From: Prorocentrum cordatum | Taxonomy: Eukaryota > Sar > Dinophyceae > Prorocentrales > Prorocentraceae | Length of the DNA: 52,500 nt | Reading direction: 5' to 3' | NCBI GenBank assembly: GCA_963575745.1 | Contig: CAUYUJ010019256.1 | Location: forward strand, 2,501-55,000 | Shown: piece by piece, positions 1-9,200 of the stretch | Numbering within the stretch: position 1 is the stretch's first letter | How the letters are laid out: the number at the start of each line of letters is the position of its first letter | Program-made: the position numbers and the translations under genes | The notes under the pieces: generated by a model | The model's input: only the letters and a program-made list of their open reading frames with translations | Told to the model about the DNA's origin: nothing | Database searches by the model: none

Positions 1-1012
1 CCTTGACCTGCACATGCAACGAGTCACAATCACACAAACGTGGCCCAACGCGCGCGCACCATCTGGCATAATGTCGGAGCACGCGCGCTTTGGACTGCCT
101 GGTAGTACGAAGCTCAGCTGGCACTCTGGCGCGCTCCGTGCTCCACTTGGCCCAATCATCGGCCTCCCCGTTGCCGTCACGACAAAACTGAGACACTCTA
201 CCCGCTTGCACTGCAGCACGCGTGGTGTGAGCTGGGACCTTGATTAGAGCGAAGGATTGCACTCCACCCCAGTCGTCAATCCTGGCCCACACGAGTCTCC
301 AAATTTCAGCCCAGGCGCTGCTGCTGCTACAGCAGTGCCTGCGACCGCGAACAAGCACGCCCTCGAAAACGAAACTCGAATCGGTGTAAAAAGTGGCCCC
401 AGGGGTGGCATGCTGGAGACCCCTGAGGAAAGCAGTGAGCTCGGCCGCATCGATGTCTACGAGCGTGCCAGGCAGAACTCCGACGAGCACAGACCGCACT
501 TTAGCCGAATCGGCCTCGACAGCGACGACGGCCCACCCCGCGGCCTGAGCGTGGGCGGGCAGATCCTGGTCGTGCCAGGAGCCGTCCAAGAAAATATGCC
601 CATCCATCTCTGTGGGACCGCCGCCGAACCATCTCTCGGGAGGTTTGGTGGAGGCAGGCAGCACAGCAGCAGGCACGAGCAGCCTCTCAGCAAAGAGGTT
701 GGTGAGAGGGGAGGCGGCGGCAGCGCGCGACAGAGGGCCGAGGTAGGACGGAATATCCTTAGCCTCCATCACCTCCTCCTGCATTCCGCAAGCCGTGTGC
801 CTGTGCCTGAGCGTGCACGGGTTCTGGCGGCAAGCCAAGCACACAGGCGAATCGGTCATTCCAGTGCTCCACTGTCGATGCTGTGGCCACTGGCCGCCTG
901 ATACAACACTCTTGAGGTAGCCTTTTTCCGTAGGCAAGAGCTCCTTGTTCGCGCGCGCGGGGCGGGCCCTGGGGGTCCCCGGACGAAAAGTACCCCGGCA
1001 AGGTCCCGGCAA
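1..1012 (-). CDS. LINE-type retroposon polyprotein, C-terminal fragment (zinc motif + RNase H)
   Basis: Reading the minus strand from about 1012 down to base 1 gives one frame of roughly 335 codons without a stop; it leaves the window still open. From its N-terminal side it shows a W/H-rich stretch ending in a zinc-binding pattern (CLAC, then C-x2-RH-x-H-x2-C, about 845-780). An RNase H fold follows: first Asp in FLDGSW (near 585), Glu in DAAELTAF (near 440), Asp in FYTDSS (near 380), and last Asp in NGEADDWAK (about 155-160). A zinc motif followed by RNase H is the tail found after reverse transcriptase in several LINE-type elements. No RT palm is seen: the frame runs into a GGA/CCT microsatellite above 1013, so the copy is probably 5'-truncated there. 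The family call is inference; the RNase H residues are seen directly. Plus-strand frames here are shadows. Confidence 0.82.
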   Translation of the reverse strand, partial: MPGPCRGTFRPGTPRARPARANKELLPTEKGYLKSVVSGGQWPQHRQWSTGMTDSPVCLACRQNPCTLRHRHTACGMQEEVMEAKDIPSYLGPLSRAAAASPLTNLFAERLLVPAAVLPASTKPPERWFGGGPTEMDGHIFLDGSWHDQDLPAHAQAAGWAVVAVEADSAKVRSVLVGVLPGTLVDIDAAELTAFLRGLQHATPGATFYTDSSFVFEGVLVRGRRHCCSSSSAWAEIWRLVWARIDDWGGVQSFALIKVPAHTTRAAVQAGRVSQFCRDGNGEADDWAKWSTERARVPAELRTTRQSKARVLRHYARWCARVGPRLCDCDSLHVQVK

Positions 1013-1339
1013 TCCTCCTCCTCCTCCTCCTCCTCCCTCCTCATCCTCCTCACCTCATCCTCCTCCTCCTCCTCCTCCTCCTCCTCCTCCTCCCATCATC
1101 CTCCTCCTCCTCCTCCTCCTCCCTTCTCCCTTCTCCCTTCTCCCTCCCCCTCCACCCTCCTCCCTTCTCCTCCTCCCTCCTCCCTCCCTCCTCCTCCCCT
1201 CCTCCTCCCACCTCCTCCTCTCCTCCCTCCTCCCTCCTCTCTCCTCCTCCTCCTCCTCCTCCTCCTCCTCCTCCTCCTCCTCCTCCTCCTCCTCCTCCTC
1301 CTCCTCCTCCTCCACCACCTCCTCCTCCTCCTCCTCCTC
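1013..1339. repeat. CCT/TCC trinucleotide microsatellite, interrupted
   Basis: About 330 bases of (TCC)n with scattered TTC, ATC and ACC variants. The same kind of tract separates each copy of the 0.5-kb repeat that follows. It is open in several frames, giving poly-Ser/Pro/Leu or poly-Glu/Arg/Gly, but there is no sign of a protein. Confidence 0.95.
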
Positions 1340-1841
1340 GGCGTGCGTGTTGAAAAGCATACGGGAGTTGTACACAACACAGCATTTGGCCTCCATAGGG
1401 GCCCTCAGGGGGCCCTGGGAACGTCAGCAAACGATGTGGGCCGACATGCCCGGTTTTTTATCATTGTGGACCCCTGGGCTGGGGGGCCCTGGCCGGGCGC
1501 CAGGACTGTCATTGGAAACTCCTCGGGTCGAAGAGCTGCTGGCTTCGGGGAAGGGCTGGAACTTCTGGGCACCCCGCACTGCAGAAATCAAGACATCGGA
1601 TCTCGGGGAAGGAGTCGAGAGGACGGAGGCTCTTCGACGCCCTCTGCCTTTCTGGTGTTGGTGGGGGGGGGGGCGAGGGGGGAGCAAAAGCAGCCTGTCC
1701 AGAGGCCTCGGGAGGCCTCTACGGGACCTGTAGGACTCCAGGGACGTGATGACCCCGGGGAGCCTCTTGGGACTTGCAGGCCGCCCATGGGAGGCTGGGG
1801 CACCACGGCGCTGCGGCGCGAAGCCAGAGCCCGAGTGCTTG
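1340..1841. repeat. 0.5-kb dispersed repeat R1, copy 1
   Basis: This is a 502-bp unit running from GGCGTGCGTGTTGAAAAGC to CCCGAGTGCTTGCTCC. It recurs at 2149-2470 plus 3285-3451 (split) and at 3843-4341 with very few differences. Every copy is bordered on both sides by a CCT tract, so the true repeating unit is R1 plus microsatellite, 0.8 kb long. No conserved protein is visible; open frames exist in several phases. Confidence 0.9.
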
Positions 1842-2148
1842 CTCCTCCTCCTCCCTCCTCCACCTTCTCCTCCTCCTCCTCCTCCTCCTCCTCCTCCTCC
1901 TCCTCCTTCTCTTCCTCCTCCTCCTCCTCCTCCTCATCCACCTCCTCCACCTCCTCGTCCTCCTCCTCTTCCTCCTCATCCTCCTCCTCCTCCTCCTCCT
2001 CCCTCCTCCTCCTCCCCTCCTCCTCCTCCTCCTCCTCCACCTCCTCCTCCTCCTCCTCGTCCCTCTCCTCCACCCCCTCCCCCTCCTCCTCCTCCTCCTC
2101 GTCCTCCTCCTCCTCCTCCTCCTCCTCCTCCACCACCTCCTCCTCCTC
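1842..2148. repeat. CCT microsatellite
   Basis: About 300 bases of (TCC)n with variant CTT, ATC and ACC triplets, between R1 copies 1 and 2. Confidence 0.95.
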
Positions 2149-2470
2149 GGCATGCGTCTTGAAAAGCATACGGGAGTTGTACACAACACAGCATTTGGCC
2201 TCCATAGGGGCCCTCAGGGGGCCCTGGGAACGTCAGCAAACGACTTGGGCCGACATGCCCGGTTTTTGTCATTGTGGACCCCTGGGCTGGGGGGCCCTGG
2301 CCGGGCGCCAGGACTGTCATCGGAAACTCCTCGGGTCGGAGAGTTGCTGGCTTCGGGAAAGGGCTGGAACTTCTGGGCACCCCGAAGAAATCAAGACATC
2401 GGATCTCGGGGAAGGAGTCGAGAGGACGAAGGCTCTTCGACTCCCTCTGCCTTTCTGGTGTTTGGGGGGG
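2149..2470. repeat. R1 copy 2, left part (interrupted)
   Basis: Near-identical to 1340-1670 of copy 1. It stops inside the G-run that precedes GGAGCAAAAGCAG and resumes at about 3285, so the copy was split by the 0.8-kb insertion that follows. Confidence 0.85.
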
Positions 2471-3284
2471 CCATTCCGATTCCGCTGGTTCGATTCGAAT
2501 CGATTTCCGCGATTCCGATTTCGAGCCGACTCGATTCCGGGATTCCGATTCGCGATTCCGATTTCGAGTTCGCCCGATCCAGCTTCTGCCGATTCGATGC
2601 GTCAGCCGATTCCTGCCGGCTTTTGCCGATCCGGCTTCGCTCCGGCTCTGGCCCCCAAGGGGAGGAGGAGGAGGGAGGAGGAACCCCCAGGGGGGAGTCC
2701 AAAAACCCCAAACCTCCCCAGGGGGGTGGGGGGTCCAAAAGCCCCGGGACCCCAAACCCCCCGCAGGAGGAGGAGGGAGGAGGAAGGAGGACGGGAGGAG
2801 GGAGGAGGGAGGAGGGAGGAGGGAGGGAGGGAAGGAGAGGAGGAGGGGCGACGACGGCAACCCCCTGGGGGCTCCAAAAACCCAACCCCCCCAGGGGGGG
2901 GTTCAAAACACACACACACACACCAGGGAGGGGTTCCAACCCCCCCCCCCAGGGCGGGGTCCAAAAACCCCCCCCCCCCCCAGGGGGGGGGGTCCAACCC
3001 CCCCCACCCCCCCCCCCAGGGGGGGGGTCCAACCCCCCCCCCCCAGGGGGGGGGGTCCAAAAACCCAAACCCCCCCAGGGAGGGGGGTCCCCCCCCCCTC
3101 CCCAGGGGAGGGGTTCCGATTTCGATTCCGATCCGGCTTGACGCGGTCCGGTTTCCGACTCGATCCGGCTCGGACCTGCCGACTTCAGCCGATTTCGATT
3201 TAGCTGCCGGCTTTTGCCGATTTCTGCCGATTCGATGCTCCGGTCGACCCAATCCGGCTTGTAGATTCGATGCTGGGGCCGCCT
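2471..3284. mobile_element. 0.8-kb nested insertion: GATTCCG-repeat arms around a G/C-run core
   Basis: The insertion sits inside R1 copy 2. Both arms (about 2471-2650 and 3113-3284) are degenerate GATTCCGAT repeats in the same direction, and both contain GCCGGCTTTTGCCGAT. The core (about 2655-3112) is a GGAGG stretch and a minisatellite of C-runs, AGG-runs and TCCAAAAACCC, including a short (CA)n. Similar direct arms recall a terminal-repeat element, but no coding capacity or clean target duplication is seen, so a local expansion inside R1 is also possible. Confidence 0.55.
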
Positions 3285-3451
3285 TGGGGGGGGAGCAAAA
3301 GCAGTCTGTCCAGAGGCCTCGGGAGGCCTCTACGGGACCTGTAGGCCTCCAGGGACGTGGTGACCCCGGGGGGCCTCTTGGGACTTGCAGGCCGCCCATG
3401 GGAGGCTGGGGCACCACGGCGCTGCGGCGCGAAGCCGGAGCCCGAGTTCTT
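3285..3451. repeat. R1 copy 2, right part
   Basis: Resumes R1 at GGGAGCAAAAGCAG and runs to the next CCT tract, matching 1677-1841 and 4187-4341. Confidence 0.85.
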
Positions 3452-3842
3452 GCTCATCCTCCTCCTCCTCCTCCACCTCCTCGTCCTTCTCCTCCTCCTC
3501 CTCCTCCCTCCTCCTCCTCCACACCTCCTCCTCCTCCTCCTCCTCCTCCTCCTCCTGCTCCCTCCTCCTCCTCCTCCTCCTCCTCCTTCTCCTCCTCCTC
3601 CTCCTCGTCCTCCTCCTCCCTCCTCCTCCTCCTCCTCCTCCCTCCTCTCTCCTCCTCCTCCTCCTCCTCCTCCTCCTGCCTCCCTCCTCCTCCTCCTCCT
3701 CCCTCCTCCCTCCTCCTCCTCCCCTCCCCTCCTCCTCCTCCTCCTCCTCCTCTCCTCGTCCCTCCTCCTCCTTCTTCTCCACCTCCTCCTCCTCCTCCTC
3801 CTCCTCCTCCTCCTCCTCCTCCTCCTCCTCCGCCTCCTCCTC
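3452..3842. repeat. CCT microsatellite
   Basis: About 390 bases of (TCC)n with CCC, TGC and TTC interruptions, between R1 copies 2 and 3. Confidence 0.95.
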
Positions 3843-4341
3843 GGCGTGCGTTTGGAAAAGCATACGGGAGTTGTACACAACACAGCATTTGGCCTCCATA
3901 GGGGCCCTCAGGGGGCCTTAGGAACGTCAGCAAACGACTTGGGCCGACATGCCCGGTTTTTTTGTCATTGTGGACCCCTGGGCTGGGGGGCGCTGGCCGG
4001 GCGCCAGGACTGTCATCGGAAACTCCTCGGGTCGAAGAGCTGCTGGCTTCGGGAAAGGGCTGGAACTTCTGGGCACCCCGCACTGCAGAAATTAAGACAT
4101 CGGATCTCGGGGAAGGAGTCGAGAGGACGGAGGCTATTCGACGCCCTCTGCCTTTCTGGTGTTGGGGGGGGGGGGCGGGGAGGGGAGCAAAAGCAGCCTG
4201 TCCAGAGGCCTCGGGAGGCCTCTACGGGACCTGTAGGCCTCCAGGGACGTGGTGACCCCGGGGGGCCTCTTGGGATCTGCAGGCCGCCCAAGGGAGGCTG
4301 GGGCACCACGGCGCTGCGGCGCGAAGCCGGAGCCCGAGTTC
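3843..4341. repeat. R1 copy 3
   Basis: A 499-bp copy of the R1 unit, uninterrupted like copy 1, again bounded by CCT tracts on both sides (4342-4447 downstream). Confidence 0.9.
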
Positions 4342-4447
4342 TTGCTCCTCCTCCTCCTCCTCCTCCTCTCCTCCTCCTCCTCCTCCTGCTCCTCCTCCTC
4401 CTCCTCCTCCTCCTCCTCCTCCTCCTCCTCCTCCTCCTCCTCCTCCC
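4342..4447. repeat. CCT microsatellite
   Basis: About 105 bases of nearly pure (CTC)n. It ends at CCCCTCGGCCCGAGTTCTT, which repeats the 3' end of R1. Confidence 0.95.
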
Positions 4448-4700
4448 CTCGGCCCGAGTTCTTCCCCCACCCCGATGCGGCGCGGTCGTCCGACCCCAGC
4501 TGCTCTGGCCCCGGCGGGGCGGCTCCGCGGTGTCTCGGGGCCTCCCCCCCGGCCTGCGGAGGAGGTGCCCTCGAGGCCCCGGAGGCCGAGGCAGAGCCGG
4601 AGTCCCCCGTCCCAGAAGAAGCCGACGTCTTCGGCCGGTCGCAGCGTGGCACCCCAGGGGTCTGGACCCTGGACTTGGGGCGTGGCCTTGCTCTCGAGGC
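4448..4700 (+). CDS. Candidate exon, Pro/Glu-rich (possible 5' exon of the nucleotidyltransferase gene)
   Basis: The frame from about 4455 reads a low-complexity but non-repeat peptide rich in Pro, Gly and Glu (for example APEAEAEPESPVPEEADVFG), with many G/C third positions. It precedes a pyrimidine-rich stretch ending in TTTCCTCTTCAG at about 4771, which looks like a 3' splice site. It lies upstream of, and on the same strand as, the nucleotidyltransferase exons, so it could encode a disordered N-terminus. No domain is recognisable, other frames are also open, and neither boundary can be fixed. Confidence 0.25.
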
Positions 4701-4799
4701 GCGGCGTTGCTCTTTCTTCCCGTGTCTCCTCCGGCTCTTGCTCGTTCCTTCTCCTCCTCTTTCCTCTTCAGGCCGGCTGATTCTCACGACTTGAGTAGC

Positions 4800-5039
4800 A
4801 ATGCGACTGGATTCGCAACGCGATCTGACGGGTGATACGTGAGTAGCTGAATGGAAAACAAAAAAACAGAGGTCTGGACTTCTTCCCATCTCGGGTCGTT
4901 TCGTGGCACGCCCTGGGGGTCTGGCAGAGGGTCCCCCAGGGCCGAATCGGTGTGAAGTGTGCCCGTCGTGTTCTGTTCACCACGCGAGGCTGTCAGGGAT
5001 CATATGGCCCAGCTGGTCAGAGGAGAATCGAAGGAGAAA
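4800..5039. other. Unassigned spacer
   Basis: Mixed-composition DNA. I see no gene, repeat copy or regulatory signal here. Confidence 0.5.
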
Positions 5040-5090
5040 AAACGCCATAAACATGAGCGTTCTGCGCGATGCGCGTATTTCTTGGATCCG
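5040..5090. repeat. Single arm of fold-back element E1
   Basis: Starts AAACGCCATAAACATGAGC and ends CTTGGATCCGC. It matches the left arm of the complete inverted repeat at 5765-5911, and that element's right arm when reverse-complemented. It is probably a half-deleted copy. Confidence 0.65.
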
Positions 5091-5120
5091 CACTGGGCCC
5101 CCCGGGCGGCGCGTCGGGAC

Positions 5121-5262
5121 GATCGAAATGGGTACGGAAAGAATTGGTACAGTGCCCAACAGCAGCTCCAGTTCATTTCGAACAGGACTCGCTGTTCCCG
5201 CCGCCGCGGACGCAATTCTCTGAAAACAAAGCCGCCTGCCCAACAGCTGCCGCTGTCGATGC
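5121..5262 (+). repeat. Dispersed repeat R2, copy a
   Basis: Resembles 8871-9012 in the same orientation. Shared blocks include GGTACGGAAAGAA / GGCACGGAAAGAA, TGCCCAACAGC / TGCCCAAACAGC, TTCGAACAGGACTCGCTGT / TTTGAGCAGGACGCGCTGT and the GCCGCCTGCCC block. Identity is roughly 75 percent by eye. Both copies lie in or before introns of the nucleotidyltransferase gene. Confidence 0.7.
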
Positions 5263-5509
5263 TGGGCCATATTTGTTGTTGGGCAGTGTGCCAAGTTTTC
5301 CCGCACTCAGAGTAGAGAAGCAGGAACCAACTTGTTGCCGGGCGTCCAGCTAGAGAAGCAGCAACCACCGCCACCGAGAACCCATCGGGCGGAGGAGGAG
5401 GGCCACCCCAGGGCGGTGGCGCGCTCGAGCGCCCCCCGGTATAAGCACAGGACGACGCCCAGGCGTGCCGCCGCAAGAGGGGTGTCGGGCCACGCCTCCA
5501 GGGGCCCAA

Positions 5510-5612
5510 AGGACACACATAAATACACAAATAGAATGATTCCCCATCTTTTCCCATATTTTCTGGGTTGTTGTCTTCCCGCCCACTTCATATATTTTCC
5601 CATATTTTGGGG
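5510..5612 (-). repeat. Dispersed repeat R3, copy a (inverted relative to copy b)
   Basis: Reverse-complemented, this AT-rich block matches 7083-7190. Shared blocks are AAAATATGGGAA, ACAACCCAGAAAATATGGG and TTTGTGTAT, followed by a GTGTGTCC block. It stands out by low GC. The two copies are inverted and 1.5 kb apart on either side of the first assigned exon of the nucleotidyltransferase gene. Confidence 0.7.
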
Positions 5613-5764
5613 GGGATCGACGATTGATTGTGTCTGTGTGTTTTGTCCCCTCCTGAACGCCGCTCTGGCCTCTCCGCGGCGGTGGCCCCTGCTGATCTCC
5701 CCTGGGACACCCTCAGCAGCCAAGAGAAGGAGGGGAAGCTCATCGTCCTCACTCGAACAAGCCC

Positions 5765-5911
5765 AAACGCCATAAACAGAAACTGTCTGGCGCTCTGTGC
5801 GGAGTTCTTGGATCCGCGTTTTGGGCCCCCAGGCGGCGCCTCCAGGAGGGGGGTCCGGCGCAGGTCGAAGAAATCCGCGCGGAGCGCCAACAGATTATGT
5901 TTATGCCGTTT
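5765..5911. mobile_element. Fold-back element E1 (about 50-bp terminal inverted repeats)
   Basis: The left arm AAACGCCATAAACAGAAAC... and the reverse-complemented right arm AAACGGCATAAACATAATC... agree along about 50 bases, through a GGCGCTC block to a TTCTT block. The whole is 147 bp. A lone arm of the same family lies at 5040-5090. No target duplication is evident. It is a MITE or introner-like non-coding element. Confidence 0.7.
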
Positions 5912-5965
5912 CTTCCTTCTTCCAGAGAACAAAGCTCAGATTCCTCACGCCGCCCCTGTTTCCTT

Positions 5966-6172
5966 TCGGCGGCGAGCGGAGGGGGGGGAGTGAGAGGGAG
6001 AAGGCCTTCCCAGAGGGCGGCGGGACTTCTCAGAAGCCCCTCGCGCCTTCCGAGACGTCGTTCTGCGCCTTGGGGAAGAAGAAGGCTTCGAAAACTGCCC
6101 AGAGTGCCCGGGGGCTTCCGAGCCTGCTGAGAAGGCCTGCCCCTTCTCACTTCCCCCCTCGCTCGCCGCCGA
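5966..6172. mobile_element. TCGGCGGCGAGCG inverted-repeat element E2, copy a
   Basis: First of four copies of an approximately 200-bp element with terminal inverted repeats TCGGCGGCGAGCG plus GAGGGGGGGAGTGAGAAGG. Subterminal palindromic AAGGCCTTCTCAGAAGG motifs lie inside. The others are at 12384-12582, 22772-22976 and 23284-23480. This copy ends about 80 bases before a nucleotidyltransferase exon, in the intron. No clean target duplication is seen here. Confidence 0.8.
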
Positions 6173-6252
6173 CTCTCGGCTGAGGACACGCACCGTGTAG
6201 CAGCGGTGATTGCCGTAGCGCGCTCCTCCCCTGAGCTCGGGCGGCCTCCAAG

Positions 6253-9200
6253 GTGGCCGCCGAGCCTGCGGGCCGACCTGGAGGCCCTGTCCCTCCAGCT
6301 CGAGGCCCACTCCGCGCGCATGCTGGCCGCGTCGCCCGGGGTGCTCGCGGACCTGGAGGCCATGCTCCTTCCGAGGTGCCACGGGCGGCCCACCCCCGCA
6401 GATCTGGGCGGCGGAGAGCAGAAGTTGCGATGGCATCTCTGGAAAGCGCGTGGGGCCTCTGGAGTCCGTCTCCTTCGGCAGCAATTCATGGGCGAACCGG
6501 GAGTGAGATGCACGTGGGATAAACCCTAGAAAAAGCAATTTCTTGCGGTGAGCGATCGTACCCGCCCGCCCACCCTATCACAAATTCCCCTTTCGGAACC
6601 CGTCGTAAACAACGCGTCACAAACTCTCTTAATCTCGTCTTTAGCGTCGATCAGCGTAGACTAGCGTCGGGGAGTCGATGGGATAGAGCCGCACTAGCGT
6701 CGGCTAGCGTCGATTCAGCGTCGACTAGCGTCGGTTAGCGCCGATTTAGCGTCGACTAGCGTCGATACACAAGAGCCGACAGGATGGTATGGGAGGTTTT
6801 GATGGGTTGCCACCGAACCGTCTCTCGGCCCCCGGGGCAGTCAAAAAACGGTGCGGGATGGGTCGGGGGCGGCCAAGAGGGGGGTGATGACTAGGGAGGG
6901 GGATATCATGGCGTTGGCCATGATATTTCCCCAGATCTCGTGGCGCCTCTTCTTATGTCATGACGTCCCTGCCCCCCCCCCCCCTGGGCCGCGCACATGC
7001 CGCCGGCCGTGAATTGCACCCCCCCCCCCTCTTGGCCGCCCCCGAGGATGGGAGAGCGTCAGGAGGGAAAGAAGCAGGAATATATGCGAAAATATGGGAA
7101 GTGGAGGAGAAAACGACAACCCAGAAAATATGGGGAAACATGGCGAATCCGATGATTTGTGTATGTATTTCGTTGTGTGTCCCAGGGCCCCTTCGGAGCG
7201 GCCCCCCGGGGAGCGGGCCGAGACCCCGGGGGGGGGCCCCCGCCGCGAGGAGGTGTGGCGTCGTCGGAGGGCGGGGGAAGGCGCCACGGCGACGAGCGAG
7301 GCTCGGCCTCGTCCTGCCTCTGCCCTGGCAGCGAGGTTCGGCTCGGGTCTACTTCCAATTTTAAGTCGGGCCTGTCCCTCTACAGTAGGGGGAAAATTCA
7401 AAAGTAGTCAAAAATAGTCTGGGGACGATGTTTTGATTATTTTTGACCATTTGGGAGTATTTTGGGGGTATTTCAAATTTTTCGTCCAAAATCCACCTGT
7501 AGGGGAACAGGCCCGACTTAAGTCTACTTCGAATTCGGTATACCAGCTCATGGGAGCCGGGTGTGCCCTCTGAATTCCGTCGTCATAGTGCCGATTAGCG
7601 TCTGACAGGCGATGGGATGCGCCGATGTAGCGTCGATGAGCGTCGTTGCAGCGTCGACTCGCGTCAATGTTTGCGTCGATGTAGCGTCCATTCGCGTCGA
7701 CAAGCACGCACGAGCCGACAAGATGGTACGGGAGGCTCTCCCGAGTTGCCACCGAGTTCTCATCACCCCTGGCTGCTCTTCCCGTCTCCGCCATCGTGCC
7801 GTGCCGCGGCGGCCAGAGACGGGGTGGCAGCGAGCTTCGGCCTCGTTGTGCTTCTCACCCCTCCTCGAGCCTTCTCCGTCCTGCTGCTCTTCGCCTCGGG
7901 GGCCGCGGCAGGGGCGGAGACGGCTCGAGGGGAGGAGGAGGAGAAGGAAGAGGAGGAGGAGGAGGAGGAGGACCAGTGTAAACCCAAGAGTCATCAACGA
8001 TGTTGGAATAGACCCTCCCTCCAAGCTCCCTCTTCACAGGCCCCTACAAGGGTTCATTTCCACTGAGGGGGCTGCCTCGTTGGAAGATTACCGTTTGAAG
8101 ATCCTGAAGCATGCCAAAACATTGTTTTCGGGACTCCAGCGCCACGGATCAACTTGACTGTTGCGTCTTGACGGTCCTGAATCGTGCCAGAACGCCGTTC
8201 CTGGGACTTCAACACCGCGAATCCACGTAATTGTTGCGCCCTCATAATCCGGAATCGTTCCAAAACACCAGCTCTGGTACGCCGACCATGGGAAACCGTG
8301 AAATTCTTGAATTGTTTAATAAAAGTATATGTTTGACCCCCCCCCCCCAAAAAAAAAACACGGAATGTGCGCGGAGCTGAGGCGAGAGCCACAGATTAAG
8401 AAGGAACCGCCCGCGATCTGTGAAATTCTGGCGGTTTTCAAAACGACTGTGCGCGGCGCGAAGGCGAGAGCTACACTTTGAAAACCACCCGCCCTCCATC
8501 TGCGAAATTGTTGTCAACGTTTAAGATTCAGGGTCATAAGTGGTGCGGAAGTCTCAGACGAAACGCCGGGCCCGCCCTTTCGACCGGCCTCGGGGTGCGA
8601 CAGGGAGAAATTAGACATAAGGAAAAGGAACGGAGGAGGAGGAGGAGGAGGAGGAGGAGGAGGGGCCGAGATTTGTTCGGTTGTTTCTTACGACTCCTGC
8701 TGAGCCCCCAAGAAAGCCCACGGAGATCCCAGAGGCCTCCAGGAAGCTCTGGGGGCACGCCTCCCGCTGGAGCCCCCCGGCGGGGGACCTCTGGAGCGCC
8801 TTGGCGGGGACTTTTGGAGGGGGCGGGGGGGGGCGGGCGAGCGAATCCCACCACCGCTGGCGTGATTCGGCACGAACGACATGGGCACGGAAAGAACGGG
8901 CACAATGCCCAAACAGCGGATCCTGTTCATTTTGAGCAGGACGCGCTGTCCACGCCGCCGCGGCCTGTGCCCCTTCGAGACGGAAGGCCGCCTGCCCGAC
9001 AGCGGCCGTGGTTGGCTTGGGACAACTTTCGGGCGTCCAAAGTGACTCGCTCGACCTCCGAGGTTTCCGTCTGCCCGCCTCGGCCTGTACGGCTCCGTGC
9101 CGGAGGGCACCGCGGGGCTGCACGGCGACTACGACGCCACGCTCGAGCTCGGGCCCGGCGACCTCGAGAGGTGGAGACAGGCCGGGAGCAGCACGGCCCA

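Noticed and set aside
257-901. Plus-strand frame of 214 codons
   Set aside because: It is the shadow of the minus-strand RNase H frame, which has recognisable catalytic motifs.
1340-3901. Plus-strand open frame of 852 codons across R1 and the CCT tracts
   Set aside because: It is mostly poly-Ser/Pro from microsatellites, runs through a nested insertion, and is matched by open frames on the other strand. No domain.
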